Assembly: GCF_040605455.1 (NCBI RefSeq)
Contig: NZ_JBEXCV010000054.1
Span: 1-52,230 of the forward strand
Length of the DNA stretch: 52,230 nucleotides
Source: Embleya sp040605455
GTDB lineage: Bacteria > Actinomycetota > Actinomycetes > Streptomycetales > Streptomycetaceae
Reading direction: 5' to 3'
Shown: one piece after another, positions 32,325 to 41,585 of the stretch
Layout: each line of letters opens with the position of its first letter
Numbering within the stretch: the first letter of the stretch is position 1
Position numbers and translations under genes: made by a program
The notes under the pieces: model-generated
Database searches by the model: none
What the model was told of the DNA's origin: nothing
What the model saw: the letters and a program-made list of their open reading frames with translations, nothing else

Positions 32325-33062
32325 TCACGCGTCGCGCCGTCGCACCGCGAGCACGCCGACGACCTGCGCCGCGAGCGCCCAGGCGGCGAGCACGACGGCG
32401 GCCGTGATCCGCGAGAACGGCGGGTCCTCGCGTCCCAGCAGGACATACCCGGCGCCACCCGGCAGGAAGTTCCACACACCGGTGGTGAACATCATGGGCA
32501 GTGCCAGCAGGAGCACGATCACCGTGCTGAGTGTTGCCACGGCGCTGCGCACGAGCGCCGACACCCCGACCGTGAACACCGCGGACAGCACCAGGTATCC
32601 GCTGAACGAGGCAACCGCCGAAACCACTCCGCCACCGCGGCCGTACTCGCCGAGCGCGGCATCGCCCACCACCACGCCCAGGACCACCATCACCAGCGCG
32701 ACGGGCAGGGCGGCCGCGGCGACCGCCAACGTCTTGGCCAGCAGGACGCGGCCCCGCGCCGGATCGGCTGCGAAGGTGCTCCGGATGGCGCCGGTGGCGA
32801 ACTCCGCAGTAACCGACATCATCGCGAACGCGAGGAGGCCGAACTGCGCGATCATCGCCGCGTTGGCGGCGGGCTCGGTGATCGCCATGCTCGTGACGCC
32901 GTCGGTGATCTCGCCCTCGGACACGTCACCCGCGAAGTCCGCGCCCATGACGGCGGCGAACACGGGCATCAACACGACGGCCGTACCCGTCGACCACCAT
33001 GTCGAGCGCACCGTCCACAGTTTGAGCCACTCGGACGAGAACGTGGCGCGGATTCCGGTCAT
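32325..33062 (-). CDS. ABC-2 type exporter permease
   Basis: 245 residues with six hydrophobic segments and the usual ABC-2 N-terminus for this group (IRATFSSEWLKLWTVRSTWW). It forms the membrane part of an exporter with the ATPase at 33059; the start overlaps the ATPase stop (ATGA). The substrate is unknown. Exporters of this type beside NarL-type two-component systems often give self-protection or drug resistance. Confidence 0.9.
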   Translation of the reverse strand: MTGIRATFSSEWLKLWTVRSTWWSTGTAVVLMPVFAAVMGADFAGDVSEGEITDGVTSMAITEPAANAAMIAQFGLLAFAMMSVTAEFATGAIRSTFAADPARGRVLLAKTLAVAAAALPVALVMVVLGVVVGDAALGEYGRGGGVVSAVASFSGYLVLSAVFTVGVSALVRSAVATLSTVIVLLLALPMMFTTGVWNFLPGGAGYVLLGREDPPFSRITAAVVLAAWALAAQVVGVLAVRRRDA

Positions 33063-33961
33063 CGGGTGCCTCCGTACTGCACGGCGTCGGCGGTCAGTTC
33101 CATGTACGCCTCTTCCAACGAGGCCTGTGCGGGGCTCAACTCGAACAGTGGTACACCGAGACGGTGCGCACAGCGGCCCACTTCTTCGAGGGAGGCGCCC
33201 GAGACCCGCAATCGCTCGCCCTCGTCGCGCACCCGGGCACCGCTCGCCGTCAACACCTCGGCGAGTGTGCGCAGTTCCGGCCCCCGGACGGTGATGCCCG
33301 TGCCGCGGGCGTTCGCCAGTACCTCGGAGAGCGGCGCGTCGACGACGAGCCGGCCGCGGCCGATGACCACGAGTCGGTCGGCGGTGAGTTCCATCTCGCT
33401 CATGAGATGGCTGGAGACGAAAACCGTGCGCCCTTCGCCGGCCAGCGACCGGATCAGCCCTCGCACCCACAACACCCCGTCCGGATCCAGTCCGTTGACC
33501 GGCTCGTCGAAGACGAGCACACCCGGATCCCCGATCAGCGCCGCGGCGATGCCCAGGCGCTGTCCCATTCCCAGGGAGAACGTCCCCGCACGGCGGTGAG
33601 CGACCTCGGACAGCCCGACCCGGGCGAGGACGTCGTCCACTCGGTGGATCGGGATGCGATGCGTGCGGGCCAAGACCCGCAGATGATCCCGGGCCGAACG
33701 CCCCGGGTGCAACGCCTTCGCGTCGAGCAGTGCGCCGACCTCGCACAGCGGCCGACGCAACTGCGCGTAGGGCCGCCCGTTGACCAGGGCCCGCCCCGAT
33801 GTCGGTCGGTCGAGACCCATCACCATCCGCATCGTCGTGGACTTCCCGGCGCCGTTCGGCCCCAGGAAGCCGGTGACCAGGCCCGGTTGCACGACCAGAC
33901 TGAGATCGTCGACCGCGACCGTGTCCCCGAAGCGTTTGTCGACCCGTTCCAAAGTGATCAT
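33059..33961 (-). CDS. ABC exporter ATPase
   Basis: 300 residues. Walker A GPNGAGKST (34-42), Walker B VLVFDEP (148-154) and H-loop VSSHLMSEMELTADR are intact. The signature is SLGMGQRLG (129-137) instead of LSGGQ, as usual in this DrrA/BcrA-like group. The C-terminal about 90 residues form the extra domain of that group. It is the first gene of a two-gene operon with the permease. Confidence 0.94.
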   Translation of the reverse strand: MITLERVDKRFGDTVAVDDLSLVVQPGLVTGFLGPNGAGKSTTMRMVMGLDRPTSGRALVNGRPYAQLRRPLCEVGALLDAKALHPGRSARDHLRVLARTHRIPIHRVDDVLARVGLSEVAHRRAGTFSLGMGQRLGIAAALIGDPGVLVFDEPVNGLDPDGVLWVRGLIRSLAGEGRTVFVSSHLMSEMELTADRLVVIGRGRLVVDAPLSEVLANARGTGITVRGPELRTLAEVLTASGARVRDEGERLRVSGASLEEVGRCAHRLGVPLFELSPAQASLEEAYMELTADAVQYGGTR

Positions 33962-34220
33962 GCCCCGACGTTACGAAGCGACCGACTCCCACCACATCTC
34001 CCGAACGTCGCGTACACCCACAACTTTCGACAGACCACGAACGAAGCGCCGCCGCGGGGCGTTGCCGTACCAGGGGGCGCACGGTCGGGGCACCCGCCCG
34101 AATCGGGGCCACAGGATGTCGAACCGACAACGGTTCCGGACCGATCGGCACCCGGCGTCGCGTCGAGCGGGGCTCCGGAGACGATCTCCCTCCTGTCGGG
34201 ATCCCGGCGAGCCGTCGGCG

Positions 34221-34717
34221 TCATTCCCCGTTCGCGAGCACGATCCGGCGGCGCAGTTCGGTCTTGTCCGGTTTTCCGATGGGGGTGAGCGGTAGTTCGG
34301 TGGTGGGGGTGACGCCGGTGGGCACGTACACGTCGCCGAGTTCGGCGCGTACGAGCTCGCGCAGGACCCGTGTACGGACGCATGTTCCGGCAGCGGGCAC
34401 GACCACGGCGTGTACGTGTTCGACGAGGTCGGCGTCGGGGACGCCGGGAACGACGGCGTCGCGGACGAGAGGGTGGGATTCCAGGACGCGTTCCACGACG
34501 GCGGTGTGGACGTCACCATCCATCCGTCGAATGTTGCCCTCGATGCGATCGACCAGGGTCAGGTATCCATCGGCGTCGAGCCGGCCGAGGTCTCGGGTGT
34601 GCAACCATCCTTCGCGCAGCGCCTCCGCGGTCTCCTCGGGGCGCTTCCAATACCCGCGCATGACCCTGGGAGACCGTACGCAGACTTCCCCGACCTCGCT
34701 AGGGCGCGTATCCAGTT
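34221..34717 (-). pseudogene. C-terminal fragment of an acyl-CoA synthetase/AMP-ligase
   Basis: About 165 codons matching the C-terminal lid region of AMP-forming ligases: SEVGEVCVRSPRVMRGYW, then REGWLHTRDLGRLDADGYLTLVDR (the aspartate and arginine of the hinge) and the catalytic lysine region LPLTPIGKPDKTELRR. Upstream homology stops at about 34717, where the end of an IS5-type element begins. More than two thirds of the gene, including the ATP-binding P-loop, is lost. Confidence 0.82.
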
Positions 34718-34940
34718 GAGATCAGCAGGAGCCCCGGCTGAGGTCTTTGATCCAGATCATCGCGGCGCGGAGATGGAGGGCGGCGAGGTAGCTCTCGGGG
34801 GTCTTGTCGTATCCGATGGCGATGCCGCGCCAGGCCTTGGGCCTGTTGATCAGGCGCTCAACGGTGTTCCGTTCCCTGTAGAGGTCGGCGTCGTGGCCGA
34901 CGGGTCTGCCGCCCCCGCTGCCTTTCCTCTTGCGGTTAGT
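34702..34940 (-). mobile_element. Remnant of an IS5-family insertion sequence
   Basis: The minus strand encodes the end of an IS5/IS427-type transposase: KGSGGGRPVGHDADLYRERN, then TVERLINRPKAWRGIAIGYDKT (the catalytic Glu region) and HLRAAMIWIKDLSRGSC. Two residues expected by family (RLK, ATRYDK) are changed. Only about 70 codons and one end remain. A CTAG at 34699-34702 beside the end resembles the family's target site. The element has fused two unrelated truncated genes. Confidence 0.8.
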
Positions 34941-35292
34941 ACGTCGTGGCGGCGAACGAGAGAGTGGCCCGCTCCCAGTCCACTGCGGTGAGGCGGTAGC
35001 TGGGGCGGTTCTCGAACAGCCGGGGCCTGTCGAGGTGGCGGATCGCACTGCTGTACTGGCGAAAGAACCGCCCCGGCGCATACGGCGGCAGGACGTGACG
35101 GGCCTGCTCGGAACCTCCGTTCAGCATGGGAGCGGGGACGTCCGGCCCCCACACGAGGCTGATTCGGTCCAGGGGAACCGGACCACTCGGTGTCCACGAG
35201 GAGTTCGCCAGGAGGGACGTTCCCTCAACTCGCTCAGCCTGGGGGTACAGGGCCGCCGCGGCGGCGGCCAGATCCGCCCGATACCTCGACAT
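34936..35292 (-). CDS. Truncated N-terminal fragment of an actinomycete hypothetical protein
   Basis: 118 residues from ATG 35292 (MSRYRADLAAAAAALYPQAE) to a TAA created at the IS junction. The stretch LFENRPSYRLTAVDW, followed by FAATTY, recalls a longer Streptomyces family that continues well past this point. The missing part is replaced by the IS5 remnant. I do not know its function. It diverges from the HAD gene at 35349 across only 56 bases, so they may have shared a promoter region and a job. Confidence 0.65.
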   Translation of the reverse strand: MSRYRADLAAAAAALYPQAERVEGTSLLANSSWTPSGPVPLDRISLVWGPDVPAPMLNGGSEQARHVLPPYAPGRFFRQYSSAIRHLDRPRLFENRPSYRLTAVDWERATLSFAATTY

Positions 35293-35348
35293 CTCGTTGA
35301 GGGCCGTGGGTATTGACCGCCACGGCACGAGAACCGGAAGGTCTGCCC

Positions 35349-35930
35349 ATGGACATGGACCTTGCCCCCTACGACGCCGTGCTCTTCGATTGGGACGGTA
35401 CCGTCGTCGACTCCCAGCCCCTGAACTACCGCTGCCTGCGAGAGGTACTGGCGCCACGCGGCATCGTCCTGGATCGGGACTGGTACCGGGAGAGGATCGG
35501 AACGTCCACCGACGATCTGCTCGTGCAGCTCGGTGTGGAGGATCCGCTGGCCGAGATCCTCGACGCCTGCCGATTCCTGATCGCCGGTCGGCTCTCGGGT
35601 CTGTCCGTCCACGCGCCCGTGTCGGCGATGCTGGGGCGCGCTCGGGCGCAGGGGCGGATGTGTGCTGTGGCGTCCGGTGGTGCGGGCGTCATCGTCCGCG
35701 CGGCGATAGGAGCCGTTGGTTTGGAGGGTGCGTTCGATGTCGTGGTGACGCGGGAGGACGCGGCGCGGGGCAAGCCGGCACCGGACCTGTTCCTGGAGGC
35801 GGCTCGCCGGTTGGGGGTGCCTCCGGGCAGGTGTCTGGTGGTCGAGGACGCCGAGGAGGGTCTGGCCGCCGCGCGGGCTGCGGGGATGGACGCGCTTGAT
35901 GTCTCGCCCTGGGTGACCTCGGCGTGGTGA
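35349..35930 (+). CDS. HAD-IA family phosphatase/beta-phosphoglucomutase-like
   Basis: 193 residues. HAD motif I is VLFDWDGTVVDSQ, motif II AVASGG, motif III lysine in RGKPAPDLFLEA, and motif IV VVEDAEEGLAAARAAGM. The helical cap follows motif I, as in phosphoglycolate phosphatases and sugar-phosphate phosphatases; the substrate is unknown. ATG 35349 has GGAAGG seven bases upstream. Confidence 0.9.
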   Translation: MDMDLAPYDAVLFDWDGTVVDSQPLNYRCLREVLAPRGIVLDRDWYRERIGTSTDDLLVQLGVEDPLAEILDACRFLIAGRLSGLSVHAPVSAMLGRARAQGRMCAVASGGAGVIVRAAIGAVGLEGAFDVVVTREDAARGKPAPDLFLEAARRLGVPPGRCLVVEDAEEGLAAARAAGMDALDVSPWVTSAW

Positions 35931-35937
35931 ACGGGCG

Positions 35938-37292
35938 TCATCCGCGCAGGGCGTGCACCTGACCGGAGAACTCTCGCACGTCGGACACGGTGGGGTAGTT
36001 GCGCCGCAGTGCTCGGTCCAGGTCCCGCGCGCGGGAGCGGATCGAGTCCACGACCCGGTCGCCGGACAGGGCTCTTCGGCCCAGTTCGACGGCGCTGTCG
36101 GGTTGGCCCAACGCGACGCGTGACAGGGCTAGGTCGAGCTGGGCGATGGCCAGGCGGGTGGGGGCTTGGCGCAGCCCGGTCACGGCCTCGTATTCGCGGA
36201 TCGCTTCCTCGGCGGCGCGTCCGGCTTCCAGGGGTTTTCCGAGCCAGCCGTGGGCGGATGCCTCGTAGCTGAGGATGCGGACGGCGTCGACGCCGAAGAG
36301 GCCGGCGCCGTGGGTGGGGATGCGGTCCATGTAGGTGCGTGCGCCGGCGGCGGCGGTCTCGAACGCGTCGCGTTGGCCGACTTTGGCGTGGGCGCGGGCG
36401 ATCTGCGTCGACAGCCGCACGATGGCGGTGCCGCTGCGGGGCGCGACCGCGAGCCCGCGTGTCGCGGCGGTGAGCGCGTCGTAGGGGCGATCCGCGTACA
36501 GGGCGTTGGTGCAGCGTACGTCTTCGGCCCACGCGCACACCTCGGGATCGTCGGCCTGTTCGCCGTGGGCCCAGGCGTCGGCGGCGAAGGCGGTCGCGGT
36601 GTCGCCGTAGTCGTGGGCGATCCAGGCGAGGACGACCGACAACATGCCGGCGTGGTGGGTGAGTTCGCGGCCCTCGCGCAGGGTGTGGGGTCGGCGCAGG
36701 AGCTGGTGAACCTGGTGGCGGTACGCGGCGGCGATCGGCCATAACTGGTCGGGGGTGCGTGCGGAGAAGGTCGCACTCAGGTCGTGGACGGCCAAGTCGA
36801 TCTCGTTCAGGTCCGCGGGTTGGAGATCGCTGGTGGTGGCTGCGGTGGTGTAGAGGGTGGCGGTGTCGGCGGCGGCCTTGCCCGGGAGCAGCAGGGGTGC
36901 CGTGGTGACGCCGCCGAGGAGCGCGAGGGCTTGACGGCGGTTCGTGGGATCACCTGATTCGCGGGCGGGCGCCGTGACCGGTCGTGGCGCGGCTGGGCTT
37001 TGGGGTTCGCTGGGTAGGGCCGGTTCGGGGAAGCCGAGGTCGCCGAGAGTCAGCGGGCGATCGCATAATCGGCTGAGGGTCAGCGCGAGGATGCGCGGCA
37101 AGGGTGGTCGGGTTCGCCGTGGCACACCCAGTGTCCGATGCGGGTGCGATCGGGGCGCAAGTCGCTGCGGCCCTGGTCCGCGGCGGTGTGGCGCAGCGCC
37201 ACGGCCAGCTCTTGGTAGCTGACCCCGGCTTGGCGGATCCAGGCGGCGAGCGCGTCGTTGCGACGTGTCGCCCGAGGACTCTTGGGTGTCAT
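35938..37292 (-). pseudogene. XRE-type regulator with TPR-like domain, frameshifted near its N-terminus
   Basis: ATG 37292 (AAAGGAAG site) opens a helix-turn-helix region (MTPKSPRATRRNDALAAWIR, VSYQELAVALRH, DRTRIGHWVCHGE). That frame stops at 37080. The rest of the protein (RPPLPRILALTLSRLC, the RRQALALLGG stretch and about 300 residues of TPR-like helices ending REFSGQVHALRG) lies in another frame to 35938. One base gained or lost near 37105-37115 would join them. Restored length is about 450 residues, as in regulators found beside lanthipeptide and NUDIX genes in Streptomyces. It diverges from the FxLD precursor. Either a real lesion or a sequencing error. Confidence 0.78.
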
Positions 37293-37370
37293 CCCCGTCT
37301 TCCTTTCCACGCCCTGGGCACTGCCTCTCGACCGTAGCCGTGGCGGGTGTTCGTGGGGAGGTGGGAGCGG

Positions 37371-37390
37371 GATTCGCAACGATTCGCAAC
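37371..37390. repeat. Tandem GATTCGCAAC and related repeats in the FxLD promoter region
   Basis: GATTCGCAAC occurs twice without spacer (37371-37390). Related words follow at 37410-37433 (GCAACGGTCC, GCGACGGTTCGCA). They lie about 220 bases before the precursor gene and 80 before the XRE gene, and could be binding sites for one of the XRE regulators. Confidence 0.5.
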
Positions 37391-37600
37391 ACCCTTTCGC
37401 CACGCGGCGCGCAACGGTCCGCGACGGTTCGCAGCAGTGCGCGCCCTATGCCCGCAACGGCCCGGGGCGGTGTGCTCAATCCCCGGGTTCGTCACCGGGT
37501 GCCGTGGAAGTCCGCGCCCGGCGATGCCGGGCCACGCGGTGGCACCAGGCCGCCGCCGCACGTCCCGTCAGGGTTCCTCCGACAAGGATCAGGAGCACAG

Positions 37601-37792
37601 ATGACCACGCAGACGATCGCGCCGAACGTCGAGCCGCCGAAGGACGACGCCGGTTTCGGCGCCGCCGCCGACGACCCGTTCCGGCTCGACATCACCATCA
37701 TCGAGAACACGCCGGCGACCGAGACGGTGCTGATGTGCAGCACCGGCGACAACTGCGGGAGTTCCTGCCCAAGCGCCTGCACCACCTCGTAG
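37601..37792 (+). CDS. FxLD-family lanthipeptide precursor
   Basis: 63 residues. The leader carries DDPFRLDITIIEN, the FxLD motif (F27-D30) that defines the family. The core (about 46-63) is CSTGDNCGSSCPSACTTS with four Cys, five Ser and three Thr, suited to dehydration and lanthionine ring formation. ATG 37601 follows AGGAG (37591-37595). A hairpin (37814-37841) separates it from the dehydratase gene. FxLD systems usually also encode a dedicated methyltransferase and a second dehydratase subunit; neither is seen here. The precursor is intact while the dehydratase is broken. Confidence 0.92.
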   Translation: MTTQTIAPNVEPPKDDAGFGAAADDPFRLDITIIENTPATETVLMCSTGDNCGSSCPSACTTS

Positions 37793-37813
37793 CCCAGGTC
37801 GGCCCGGGAGCGC

Positions 37814-37841
37814 GGGCCGGACGGAGCCGTCCGTCCGGCCC
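37814..37841 (+). terminator. Hairpin between FxLD precursor and dehydratase genes
   Basis: Perfect 12-bp stem (37814-37825 with 37830-37841), GCCG loop, 21 bases after the precursor stop and 33 before the dehydratase start. Such partial terminators make precursor mRNA exceed enzyme mRNA in lanthipeptide operons. Confidence 0.78.
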
Positions 37842-37874
37842 GAGCGCCCCTCCTCCACGAACGGAGTGTGGGTG

Positions 37875-39262
37875 ATGACGCGCTTACGACACAGCCTGTA
37901 CCGGGGTGCCGGCGCAGGGATGCTGCGCGCGGCGGTGAACCTTACCGGGCCGGACATGCCGCCCTGGCCGGGGCCCGCAGCTTCGCTCGAAGACTGGCGT
38001 TCGTGGCTGGGCGCGGTGTGGGCCGACGACACCTTCCGGCAGGCCGTGTCCGAGGCAAGCCCCGATCTGGAGCGCCACGTCGGGGCCATCCTTGACGGGC
38101 GACCGGCGAAGGTACGTCGGGTACGCCGGGCGGCCCTGGCGACCGCCCGGTACGCGATCAGGTACACACACCGCTCCACGCCCTTCGGGCTGTTCGCCGG
38201 CTTGGCCCCGATCGAGTTCGGCGACGTGGCGCAGGCACGCTTCGGCGACCGGCACCGGGTTGTCGCCCGGCCGGACCCCGTGGCGCTGGACGCGGCGATC
38301 GGGGAGTGGGAGACGGACGGCGCAAGGATGGCGGACGTCGACGTGTGCGCCAACAACCTGGCCAGTCTGCGGAACGGCCGCGTCCACGTCCCGTCCGAGG
38401 GCGCTTCGGAGTTCTCACTCGCGCTGACGCCTGCGGTCGCACTGGTGCTCGACGCGGCCCGGTCACCGATCCGGTACTCGGCCTTGGCGGACAAGCTCGC
38501 CGCCGAATTCCCGGACGCGGACGAACGCCACCGGATCGGGCTGCTGGGACAGCTTCTGCGGGTGCGTCTGCTGCGGTCGTCGCTGCGCGCACCCGCCACC
38601 GTCGTCGAACCCACCGAGGCCTTGCCGCCGGACCTGCTCCGGAACATCCACACCAGCACGACGGCACCGGACTTGCGACTGGACGCCTCGATTCGGCTGC
38701 CGGCGGTGGTGGAGACGGAAGCGGAGACCGCCGCGACCGTTCTGACCAGGCTCGCCACGCACCCGACGGGGATCGGGGCATGGCGCCGCTACGCCGAGCG
38801 GTTCGCCGACCGGTTCGGGGAGGGCGTCGAGGTGCCGCTGGACCTGGTGACGGACCCTGACAGGGGCTTGGGCTTCCCCGAGGGATTCGACCACGTCTTC
38901 GAGCCCCCCGCCCGATGACCCGCCGCGATCGGCTGCTTTTGGAACTGGCCGGCACCGCGGCCGTCGAGGGCACCAGATCGCTGGTGCTCTCCGGCGTGGA
39001 GATCGAGCGTTTGGAGGCCGCGGCGGGCAAGCCCACGTGCTGCCCGCCGCACCTCGAACTGTGTGTGCAGGTCCAGGCCGCCTCGACGCGGGCCCTGGAC
39101 CGTGCAGACTTCCGGCTTCGGGTGGCCACCGTCTCGCGCGCGGCCGGGTCGATGACGGGCCGGTTCTGGCACCTGTTCCCGCAGACGGGCCCGATGCATC
39201 TCGGCCTGCCCACGGTCGAAACCGACGCGGAGGCGGCCCAGTGCTCACCGCGCTCGACCTGA
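37875..39262 (+). pseudogene. Lantibiotic dehydratase (LanB-type), frameshifted and truncated
   Basis: ATG 37875 (GGAG site at 37863) opens a normal LanB N-terminus: MLRAAVNLTGPDMPPWPGP, RYAIRYTHRSTPFGLFAGL. It runs to a TGA at 38916. The family sequence continues in the next frame (DRLLLELAGTAA, HLELCVQV, ATVSRAAGSMTGRFWHLF). Adding one C to the C6 tract at 38904-38909 would join them. After about residue 430 homology fades (LPTVETDAEAA may be a last LanB piece) and the frame ends at 39262. A full LanB has 800-1000 residues, so the remaining dehydratase and all of the lyase-like C-terminal part are missing. Confidence 0.82.
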
Positions 39263-39519
39263 GCCGCGACCCCGCGAGTCCCGACGCCGCTCTCGTGCGG
39301 GACGCTCTCGTCGACGTGGGCGCCCTCGATGCATACGCCGCCCGCGACGTCCTGAACCACCAGCCGATGCGCTCCCATCTGACCAGTGGGCAGGCACGGA
39401 CACTCCATGCCGTGCTGACCACATCGGGGCTCGGCGCCGGAAGTCTCTCCACGACCCACTCGCACGCCCTGACCGCGGCCGTGGACATGGCCGAAAGCGC
39501 ACTCCGCCGGCAACTGTGA
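39241..39519 (+). CDS. Short hypothetical protein or 3' fragment of a lanthipeptide gene
   Basis: 92 residues from a GTG at 39241 that overlaps the dehydratase frame. The sequence (DALVDVGALDAYAARDVLNH, then TLHAVLTTSGL) looks like folded helical protein, not a GC shadow. I do not recognise the family. It may be the end of a neighbouring biosynthesis gene whose start was deleted with the dehydratase C-terminus, or a genuine small gene. Confidence 0.45.
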   Translation: MLTALDLSRDPASPDAALVRDALVDVGALDAYAARDVLNHQPMRSHLTSGQARTLHAVLTTSGLGAGSLSTTHSHALTAAVDMAESALRRQL

Positions 39520-39758
39520 CCTGCCCAATGGGCGATCGTTCGCGCGGCCTGCGGCCCGCAGCGGCGGCGAGAGAGGCAGCCCCGTCTTGCCTACGCACAC
39601 CGGTGTCTGTCAGTAGGGGTCTCTACACTCCGCGTAATGAGACCCAGATCGATCCTCCGTCGTCCGTACACCGCTCTTCTCGATCCGGCCTGCACAGACG
39701 GCGCAGTCACGAGACCACAGGTCGAAGCCGGGGACTGCCGGTCGCTGGGGGTGTCTCG

Positions 39759-40253
39759 ATGAGCGGCGAGGAACGCGTCACGGCACCGAACCGGCGCATC
39801 GGGTCCGATTTGCGGGGCGTCCTTAACGTCCTCGGCGCCCACCTCTATCTGGAGGACTCCCAGGGCCGGGTCCTGCTGGGGCTGCGGCACCCCGATTCCC
39901 TCTACGCTCCCTCGACCCACCACTTCCTGGCCGGGCACTGCGAGCAGGAGTCCGCCGTCGCCTGCCTCGTGCGCGAAGCCCGGGAGGAAGCCGGACTGGT
40001 GATCCGCCCCGACGACGTCGAGTTCGCACACGTAGTCCACCTCGTGGATCCGCCGGGAACGCGACCGCGCATGCAGATGATCTTCCGGGCCCGGCGGTGG
40101 ACGGGCACTCCCGAAGTCCTCGAACCCGACAAGTGCCTCGGCTGGGGGTGGTGGCACCCCCACGACCTGCCGGACCCGACCGTCCCCTACACACGCGCCG
40201 CGATCCAAGCCATCCAAGCGGGCTGCCTCTATACAGAAATCGGCTGGACCTGA
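39759..40253 (+). CDS. NUDIX hydrolase
   Basis: 164 residues. The NUDIX box is GHCEQESAVACLVREAREEAGL: the REAREEAG core with metal-binding glutamates is intact, but the loop before it is one residue shorter than the standard Gx5E spacing. YLEDSQGRVLLGLRHPDS and MQMIFRARRW complete the fold. It hydrolyses a nucleoside-diphosphate-linked compound in the cytosol; the substrate is unknown. The start at 39759 (MSGEER) is picked over the longer frame because upstream residues are low quality; the ribosome site is a G-rich run only. Confidence 0.88.
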   Translation: MSGEERVTAPNRRIGSDLRGVLNVLGAHLYLEDSQGRVLLGLRHPDSLYAPSTHHFLAGHCEQESAVACLVREAREEAGLVIRPDDVEFAHVVHLVDPPGTRPRMQMIFRARRWTGTPEVLEPDKCLGWGWWHPHDLPDPTVPYTRAAIQAIQAGCLYTEIGWT

Positions 40254-40432
40254 CACCGAGCACGAGCCCCCTCCGCGCAGAAGGGTCCCCCGCCGTGAGC
40301 GAGCGCCCACCACCCAGCCCAGCGACCGTTTCGCCTCCGCCCGATGACCGAACCACCGGGACGGACAACCCACCCACCGAAGACCACCACCCCGAATCAC
40401 ACCGCGACGCCCGTCGGGGAGCCTTGTGAGAC

Positions 40433-41578
40433 CTACGCCGCCATCGCGGAACGCAGCTCAGCGAGAGACGTCAGTGCCTGGTCGCGCACATGGGCTTGGC
40501 CTGTGGAGGCTCGGATGATCCGTTGGAGCTGGTGCGGCAGGCGTAGCGTGGTGGCGAGAGTGACAGCAGCGAGGAGGCGGTCTCGGGCGCCGGTGGTGTC
40601 ACCTGCGGCGAGGAGGACCCGCCCGGTGGTCACGTGTTCGATCACGCGCCACTGTGGGGTGACGTGCCATGTGGGGTCGGGCGCGTTCGCGGCGAGGCCG
40701 GCGGCTTGGGTGATGCGGCCGGTTGTCATGAGTCCGCGAAGGTGGATTTCGTGGTGGGCGAGCGGGTTGAACAGCGCGTCGTGTTCCGCGCGGTCGAGGA
40801 GTCGCCGGTTGATGGCGCAGGTGTGGTCGAAAAGCCCGGAGCGGCCTGCGGCGCCTGCGGCGCGGGCGAGCAGTGGTTGGACCGCAGCGCGTTCGGCATC
40901 GGTGGTGGCGAGGTTAGCAGCGTGTGTCAGCCTGTCCAGGGCGGCCCAATGCAGCCCGGTCTTGCGGAGTTCGTTGCCGTGCATGCGCAGGGCGTGCACC
41001 AGTGCGGGGCGGTCGTCGAGGCGTCGGGTGACGGCGAGTCCCTTGCCGGTCCAGTGGGCTGCGGTGGCCATGCGTTCCTCGGGGAGGATGTGTCCGAGGG
41101 CGACCCCGAGGCTGGTGCGGGCGCGGCCGAGGAGGGCGAGGACGTCGCGTTCGGTGTGTCCGTCGGCGACGCGGGCCTCAAGGCGGGCGACCAGTGGCCA
41201 GAGTTCGTTGACTGCCGTGGTGGCTTGGCCGCTTTGGCGGGCGATCTCGGCGAGGCGGAGGGTGGAGTCCCCGAACTGGAGCATCGCGGCGAAGTCCGTG
41301 TCGGCGGCGTCGGTGACGCCCAGCACGTGGGGCGGGATGCCGAGGCGGGCCGCGACGCGCCGCCGGGACTCGACGTCGGGAATGACCCGGCGGTGGTTTT
41401 CCACAGCGGAGATGAACGTCTTGTCGTAGCCGAGGACTTCGCCCAGCGCCGTTTGGGACAGGGCGTTGACCGTGCGGTGGTGGCGCAGGATCCGGGCGAG
41501 GTCGCGGCTGGCGAGGACTGCTTGTCCGGCGGGCGTGGCCCACCGCCACATCGTCGCCGGGTCGACTGCTCCGCGCAT
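40433..41578 (-). CDS. XRE-family regulator with TPR-like C-terminal domain
   Basis: 381 residues. HTH_XRE spans about 27-85 (LARILRHHRTVNALSQTALG, DKTFISAVENHRRVI, LGIPPHVLGV). The remaining about 290 residues are helix pairs typical of TPR-like sensor domains in Streptomyces regulators. The gene starts seven bases after the stop of the NUDIX gene at 41586, so the two are one operon. It probably senses a small molecule or peptide and controls its own operon, perhaps through the palindrome at 42052. Confidence 0.92.
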   Translation of the reverse strand: MRGAVDPATMWRWATPAGQAVLASRDLARILRHHRTVNALSQTALGEVLGYDKTFISAVENHRRVIPDVESRRRVAARLGIPPHVLGVTDAADTDFAAMLQFGDSTLRLAEIARQSGQATTAVNELWPLVARLEARVADGHTERDVLALLGRARTSLGVALGHILPEERMATAAHWTGKGLAVTRRLDDRPALVHALRMHGNELRKTGLHWAALDRLTHAANLATTDAERAAVQPLLARAAGAAGRSGLFDHTCAINRRLLDRAEHDALFNPLAHHEIHLRGLMTTGRITQAAGLAANAPDPTWHVTPQWRVIEHVTTGRVLLAAGDTTGARDRLLAAVTLATTLRLPHQLQRIIRASTGQAHVRDQALTSLAELRSAMAA

Positions 41579-41585
41579 GCCCGGG

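Noticed and set aside
37371..37433. CRISPR-like repeats
   Set aside because: Repeats are only ten bases, abut each other without spacers, and no cas gene is present.
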